Part shown: in pieces, positions 58,861 through 64,000 of the stretch
Position numbering within the stretch: position 1 is the stretch's first letter
How the letters are laid out: each line of letters starts with the position of its first letter
NCBI GenBank assembly: GCA_006176705.1
Contig: QRFJ01001028.1
Span: forward strand, 969,136-1,033,135
Origin: Cocos nucifera
Taxonomy: Eukaryota > Streptophyta > Magnoliopsida > Arecales > Arecaceae
Direction of reading: 5' to 3'
Length of the DNA: 64,000 nucleotides
Position numbers and translations under genes: made by a program
The notes under the pieces: model-generated
Told to the model about the DNA's origin: nothing
The model's input: only the letters and a program-made list of their open reading frames with translations
Database searches by the model: none

Positions 58861-60130
58861 AACCCGAAGCCCACGACAAGGCATGGCAAGCTAAAAATAG
58901 AGAAATTATGTTTATTCATAAAAGAAAGTTCTTACAAGGGAAATAACATCACTATTGCTTCTACAAGAAAAGACCAAAAGAAAAAGATGAATAAAAACTT
59001 CTACAATGAATCCTATGAATCAAGAACTTGGCACAATAATGTCATCTCCGCTTCACTTTAGAAATGGCATGGATCAGGAACTCGTTGAGGATCGAAGTCT
59101 GTCCGCATAATATTTACCTCTCCACAGCATCGAGCTTTTGTCTTCGATGAAACCATAGTGGATGCCAGGTTAGAAACAGGATACGAGCTCACTGCAAGCT
59201 AGAGATAACAAAGATGATCCCACCGAGATTGGAGCAATGATCGCTTAGAATCTAACTCTTCTAAGCCTCGGACCAAGGAGCCCTCCAATAATCTAGATGC
59301 ATGATAGATACCTTGGGAAAATGCTTAGGATTATATCAAAATATTCCATCCAAGCATTCTACTAACAAGAAAGCTTTGAAGACAGGGGATGCAACTCTAA
59401 CCGTCACCCCAAAGGGGCGGCACGACTACTTCCTCCTCCTTCTATGAAGGTGGCACGACCTCAAGCACCCAAGAAACTAAACATTGAACTCTGCCCTCGC
59501 TGGGCAAAAAAATAGTGATAAAGCTCTCAGGACCGAGAGAATGACCATCCTTGATAGGAGGAGCAAGATGACAATGGTCTCAGGACCGAGAGTAGAAATG
59601 TCCTACCAAGGAAACATTCATTGTCAGCATCTCTGAATCGACAAAAGCCAACTAGTGCTCGTCAGCCTCTCCAAGTGGATGACAGTTATCGCAATGAAGG
59701 AATGGAGCCTCATCCCCCTCTGAGGAATTGTGCCACTTTGTTGGCATTTTAAAAAATGGTTTTCAACACCATCGATGAAGGAATAGGAGAGCGAAAGCCC
59801 ACTATAAATAAAAAAAAATCCATCACAATTGTTAAGCATCAAATCATGCCATGTGAAAGTTTAAAATTGAATACTTCCACCACCCCACAGCTATATACTA
59901 GACTTCGCAAAAGGATTACGGTTATGATGCTTTTGGAACCATGTACATTTAATGCTGCCCAAAAAAATAGATACATCCCATCGAATACACGCACAAATAG
60001 CAAAAAATTTAGTTCGAGAATTCATGAACAAAAATCAAATAATCCAAAGCCTATTGGGCTAAAGTCATAACTCCTCATATTAGAGCAAAATAGGAAGATC
60101 AAATCAGGAGCAAAAAATCATCAAAAATGA
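58861..60130 (-). other. Non-coding Tat region downstream of the antisense ORF
   Basis: On the minus strand, this lies after the antisense ORF's stop. An AATAAA-like signal on that strand occurs at about 60147 (TTTATT on plus) and another at about 58911. No conserved protein; the ORFs at 59624-59842 (minus) and 59756-60070 (plus) overlap each other and have no known domain. Likely 3' UTR of the antisense transcript. Confidence 0.4.
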
Positions 60131-60186
60131 AGAAAATTTTTATTCATAGAATTTTTCTATACAGAGATTCTAACATACACAAAAGG

Positions 60187-62216
60187 CTCATGGGATATTT
60201 TTCGGATCGACAACGAAAGCTTCCAAGACCTCATCTAGAAAACTTAGATCTAATCCCAGATACCTAGAAGCCACCTCATCTCAAATGACACGTTTCCTCT
60301 CGTCATAGACATCGAGCGCAAACAAAGCTTGCTCATCCTTGAATTCTTCCAATGCCCAGAAATTATCAACAGCCCTTGAATCGGCTCTTGAAATGACAAC
60401 CTCAACTCGTGCTTCCATGTCATACAGTAACATGGCCATTTTCTCTTTGGCCATTTTCACCTCGGTCAAAGCCTCTGCTTCAGATGCCTCGACGTTGGTA
60501 GATCGAGCTTTGAGCTCCTCAACTTCAGCATCTAAGGCCTTATTAATGCCCAATAATCGAGCATTCTCTTTGATAGATCTCTTTAATGCTGCCTCAACAT
60601 TTCGAGCTTTCTTCTCAACAGCATCGGCTCTATCAGAAGCCTCTCCGACCACCTTTGATAATTTGTCCTTGACTGTCTTAAGCATTGCAACCTCTACCTC
60701 AAATCTTGTTGCCTTAGTTGAAAGGTCAATAGCATTTTCCATAAATCCATTCAAATAATGAGCAAGCTGCTGAAATATTACACATAGTTCATGGTCAATG
60801 AGTCTCAAAGCAAAGAAATCAAAATAGGACATAATAGTATATGTTTCTGGCTTACCCAAATAAAGCAGTCCAGGGCCTTTCGCCTCTTCATCTTCAAGGG
60901 CTCGGCCAATAGTTTGGATGCATCGGCAAGGTAAAGAAAATTAGAAAAAAGTTTTGCATGCTAGATCATAATCATCTAGAGCACAAGCATGAAGCTCTAC
61001 TGCGGCTGGCGCAATCCCGAAAGTTTCTGCAGCCTCAAAAATCCTCACTTCGCCAAGTGCAACCTTGGAAGTGTCGACTGATGCAATTCTAGGAGTCCCA
61101 ATGGCCTCAGTAAATTGAACTCCATCTGTGGTAGTCTTGGAAGCTCCTGTTTCTTTAGTTGACCCCTCCTCTAAAAAGAAATTGAAGATGTTAGGAGCCA
61201 GCAAACTCAGGATTACCTCGCTCAATAAAACAAGGGTCCCATGGCTCCCCTCAGAAGTCGAAGGGTCCAAATCATGCGGAGCCCACACAACCTAGAAATT
61301 TTTGATATTATGAGGATTGAATTCTTCAATTTTAGAGGTTGGAGGCATTAAAAGATGCTCGACCCGGGCACGAGTAGACCTGCCACCGGTTATATTTGCT
61401 TTTCTCTTTCGAAAAGTCTTCGAGCCCAATGCCTTCGGTGGACTCAGATCCTTCCCTGTGATCCAAAGCATTAGTTAATTAGCGTCGAATTCTAGGGCCT
61501 AAATGAATAATAAATATAAGAGGCAGATATATACCTTTGGAGCTAACTTGACTAAGGCCAACATTGAATAGGGTCTACTTGGATAGAAGCTCCTTCAACT
61601 TGAGAATCTCGAAGCCGTACAAGGTTTTCAGATCCTGTTTCAAGCATTGGTCAAGTAGTGGATCTTTTAACAAGGCTTCTTGAGGCTCCCCCGAATTGAC
61701 AAAACCCCAGTCTTTGTCCGAGGTGCAAGAAACAAACAGGAATCACCCTTTCTAGCCATGAATAATCGAAGGAGTGCCTCGGATCAACAGGAGAACGTTC
61801 TTTCTATTCCTGAGAGTCACGTACCATCAATCGTGGGCTTCAGGATATCTCTTAATAGTAAAATGATTACGAAAAAAAATGATAGTAGGTTCTACTCCAG
61901 CCAAAATACACGCCGCAGTGAAATCATAGATGTGCCATCATGAATTTGGCACCATCGAATAGAACGACATCTTGAAAAAATAAAAAAAAATGATGAAGAA
62001 GGGGTGGAGAGAAAATCTTAATCCAGTCCAGAAGCATACCTCATATATGACAATCCGATCTGAGGGAGGGCTACAAACATATTCCTCTACCTTTGGAACC
62101 TCAAGTTGAAACTCTAGAGGAATGTGAAATTTACTATGGATCAATACCAAATCCCTCTCTATCATCTCTGATCGAAAAGTCAATGGGGCAAACTCGGAAC
62201 CCTCAGAACAAGCCAT
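60187..62216 (-). pseudogene. Antisense ORF of the Tat element (putative gypsy-type transposon domain plus coiled coil)
   Basis: ATG at 62216 (minus) starts MACSEGSEFAPLTFRSEM and runs on with VEEYVCSPPSDRIVIYE, GLRFSLHPFF and YPEAHDWWYVTLRN. This matches the putative gypsy type transposon domain known from extra ORFs of plant Tat elements. Stops and frameshifts interrupt the middle. Two short GT-AG introns fit the reading: 61534-61456 (79 bp) and 60855-60770 (86 bp). The C-terminal 190 residues are a Lys/Glu/Ala-rich coiled coil, ending LDLSFLDEVLEAF and a stop at 60187-60189; one earlier stop lies at 60281. An AATAAA-like signal follows near 60147. It reads opposite to gag-pol. Biochemical role unknown. 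Not a host gene by context. Confidence 0.65.
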
Positions 62217-62299
62217 CTTTTGCAGAAAAAAGAAAATGAAAGGGAACCAGGAGAAGAAGAAGTTAGATAGAAGAAAGACTCGCGACAAATGAAATAAAA

Positions 62300-62699
62300 T
62301 GGAATTTAACCTTTTGTCTTTTCAGACCTTATATACAAGTCGAGTCGATAGAGATCTCTAATGATTCGTCTTCTCGGAGTATTGAATGTAGAAGGCAAAA
62401 ATCGATACAATTCGGACATGCAACGATCGCGCATACAATACAGCCTCTGCTGTTGATATGACAAACTGATATGGACAACCAAAATCATACCCTATGAAGA
62501 GACGTGCGAAGACGCACTACAGCGGTTAGCATGCAAATGGTGGTTTTGATCTCATTTCTTTTGGATTCCTTTGAATTGTTTGATGGATACATCAAAAATG
62601 ACAAAAATATGATTCAGATAAAAATCAAATCAAATGGTGAAGTAAATCGCTTCAGAGAAAATTGGATTCCATTCATAAATCTTAATGCCATACATGGAT
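62300..62699. other. No gene seen
   Basis: The sequence upstream (minus strand) of the antisense ORF would be its promoter. A TATATAAGG-like run (CCTTATATACAAG on plus, 62327-62339) lies ~110 bp upstream of the 62216 ATG and is a plausible TATA box for the antisense transcript. Other ORFs here have no family. Confidence 0.4.
62328..62337 (-). promoter_or_regulatory. TATA-like box for the antisense ORF
   Basis: On the minus strand this reads GTATATAAGG, about 110 bp before the ATG at 62216, in the right place for a TATA box. The evidence is position and sequence only. Confidence 0.35.
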
Positions 62700-63656
62700 T
62701 ACAAAAAGAAAAAGAAAAGTACATACAAAATTTCTCAATTGCCCATTCTGGAATGACCCTCTCTAATCTCCGAGTCTTCTATCTACACAGCTGAGTCAAC
62801 CTTATTCACCCTCGTAATGATATCGAACGTACTTGTGAACCTTTTAAGGCAAAAGTGTATAATAGATCTTAAGTTATCATCCGATTGATCTATCTACAAA
62901 AACTCGACGCTACCGGTCGGAAGACATGCCAAAGCAATCTCCTTATATTTTTCAAAGCCTACAGAAAATCCTAGCCTGTAGGCCTTAGCCATGAGGTCAT
63001 TTTCGATCTTCTCCAATCATTTGAGCCTTTCTTTCACTGCTCGAAGTTTAGCTGAAGATTCTTGAGTTATCAGCCCTCTTCTGGATGAGGAAACTTTAGA
63101 CCTTTGAGATGTCCCCCCCTCATGATGACCCCTACTAGAAGATCTAGGCCTTTTATTCGACTGCCTGTTAGATCCTCGAGGTAGACAAACTTTCGATGAA
63201 GAGCCTCTCCTCTCCTCAAGCATCCTCCTCAGGCATTTAATGTCATCATGAGCTTGACGATAATCTCGTTCAGCATCAGACCTCCACCTCTCAAGAACTT
63301 CGATCCTCCAATGAACCCTACTTAATTCATTATTTCGATGATCGATCGTCTTCTTAGCCTCGAAAAGTATCTTTTCGGAGCAGTCAATCTCTTTAATCAA
63401 ATCGACATTAGCAGTCTTTTTCTGCTCCAAACAATATTTAAACTTTTTGAGCTCTTCTTTCACCTCTACAAGTTCTAGAGGCAAAGATTCGGAAGTAACC
63501 TCAAAAAAATTTGCCAAATAATGGCTAACTAAAGTCAAAGATCTGAAGGCACCCGCCATCTGACATTGAGCACCCTCTCCGTCTAGAGCCCGCCTATCTG
63601 CAGAAGAAAGATGGCCCTCCAAAAACTTAGCAGTAATCCTGAGGCTATTTGCAACT
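62700..63656 (-). pseudogene. Coiled-coil ORF remnant on the minus strand, cut by an LTR
   Basis: The frame is open from the LTR junction at 63656: GHLSSADRRAL, QCQMAGAFRSLTLVSHYLANFFEVT, then a long Glu/Lys-rich coiled coil and an Arg/Ser-rich tail, with a stop near 63017. Recognisable reading continues past stops (KAYRLGFSVGFEKYKEIALACLP, about 62905-63000). It lacks a start because the LTR at 63657 interrupts it. I take it for a retrotransposon-associated protein because of its position and its style (an SHYLANFFEVT-like core and a coiled coil), but I cannot name the domain. It may be a second antisense ORF of the Tat element or part of another element on the minus strand. Confidence 0.5.
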
Positions 63657-64000
63657 TATTGAAAATATATTCCAAAATTAATCATCAGTCTGTTGACGAT
63701 TGGACTATACATTTATAATTGTATATGAATTATAAATTAATAAAAATTATTTTGATATTTTTTTATCATAAATTTTGTTGTCTTCTAATAAACTTCTGTA
63801 TTGTGATGAAGTCCTTAGGACTATTTAGATTCAACAAAGAAGAATTTATCATTTAGTTCTTAAATTATTCACGACCAAAAGATACGTTATTTCTTAGGAT
63901 GATAATGTTTATTGAGTATAGATCATTGTATGCCATATAGGTTGGTTGTTCTTGTAACCAAGAAGTATTGAGATACTTGTATGACATGCAAGTGAGATGT
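63657..64000 (+). repeat. Partial long LTR of the copia family seen at 1802 and 12637
   Basis: Starts TATTGAAAATATATTCC at 63657 and stays collinear with 1802-2150 and 12637-12980 to the window edge. Landmarks are ATGAATTA, ATTGTGATGAAGTCCTTAGGACTATTT, TAGGATGATAAT and ACCAAGAAGTAT. CAACT (63652-63656) is the probable target duplication. Orientation plus; the rest lies outside. Confidence 0.75.

Larger units (their letters stand above)
42245..64000 (+). mobile_element. Tat-lineage Ty3/gypsy retrotransposon, 3' end not reached
   Basis: From a leader near 42245, it runs through gag, protease, RT, RNase H, a second RNase H and integrase (42913-48478). A tandem-repeat tract and an antisense ORF follow. 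It is interrupted by a SIRE-like element (49053-58776) and near the end by another LTR (63657). The two RNase H regions, the absence of a chromodomain after integrase, the 3' tandem repeats and the antisense ORF all point to the Tat group. No 3' LTR matching 42245-42900 is visible, so it may lie beyond 64000. Its length without insertions would exceed 11 kb. The left edge is uncertain. All genes are broken. Confidence 0.7.

Noticed and set aside
60339..60758. 139-codon plus-strand Ser/Ala-rich ORF
   Set aside because: It is the complement of the Lys/Glu/Ala-rich coiled coil of the antisense ORF, which carries the family-like ending and splice sites.

Overview
This is nuclear DNA from a flowering plant. 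It is AT-rich, dominated by nested LTR retrotransposons and DNA transposons, and holds one apparently intact host gene with a GT-AG intron. The mix of Ty1/copia elements with long LTRs, a Tat-type Ty3/gypsy element, CACTA and hAT elements would suit a monocot such as a palm. That placement is inference from general impression only. I see no bacterial, organellar or viral gene, no CRISPR array, and no rRNA or tRNA gene.

Layout. (1) 1-1083: one end of a copia-type LTR on the minus strand. (2) 1084-20735: an ancestral ~1 kb non-TE segment present twice in tandem. Copy 1 (1084-1633 and 15560-16002) is split by a ~0.8 kb solo LTR. That LTR holds a 13.1 kb copia element (1802-14928, target duplication CTAAC). 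The copia element holds a 3.5 kb hAT transposon (7813-11286, target duplication GGGGTATC), and its 5' LTR carries a captured genomic piece with exon 1 of a ribosomal protein L7-like gene. Copy 2 (16917-17532 and 20422-20735) is split by a 2.9 kb minus-strand solo LTR of the same broad family (target duplication AATAG). (3) 21145-23971: a 2.8 kb solo LTR (target duplication GAGGT).

(4) 25415-27509: a two-exon type I pectin methylesterase (PMEI pro-region plus PME domain, 515 aa), the only intact-looking host gene. (5) 28000-29336: two tandem copies of a ~660 bp repeat, with a third at 40778-41435. (6) 29722-38912: a complete 9.2 kb CACTA transposon (target duplication ATT) with decayed TNP2 transposase and second-gene remnants, and a ~1 kb inverted repeat inserted in its left subterminal region.

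(7) 41752-42151: an intronless pseudogene resembling plant BAP29/BAP31-like ER proteins. (8) About 42245 to the end: a Tat-lineage Ty3/gypsy element with gag, protease, RT, two RNase H regions, integrase, a 60-bp tandem array and an antisense ORF with candidate introns. Its tandem array is split by a 9.7 kb SIRE-like copia element (49053-58776, target duplication AAATG) that carries an extra ORF after pol. A further long LTR starts at 63657 and runs off the window.

All the transposon genes are broken by stops and frameshifts. The main biological content is a readable insertion history, gene-fragment capture, and extra or antisense ORFs in retrotransposons. I found no convincing new defence or biosynthetic system.
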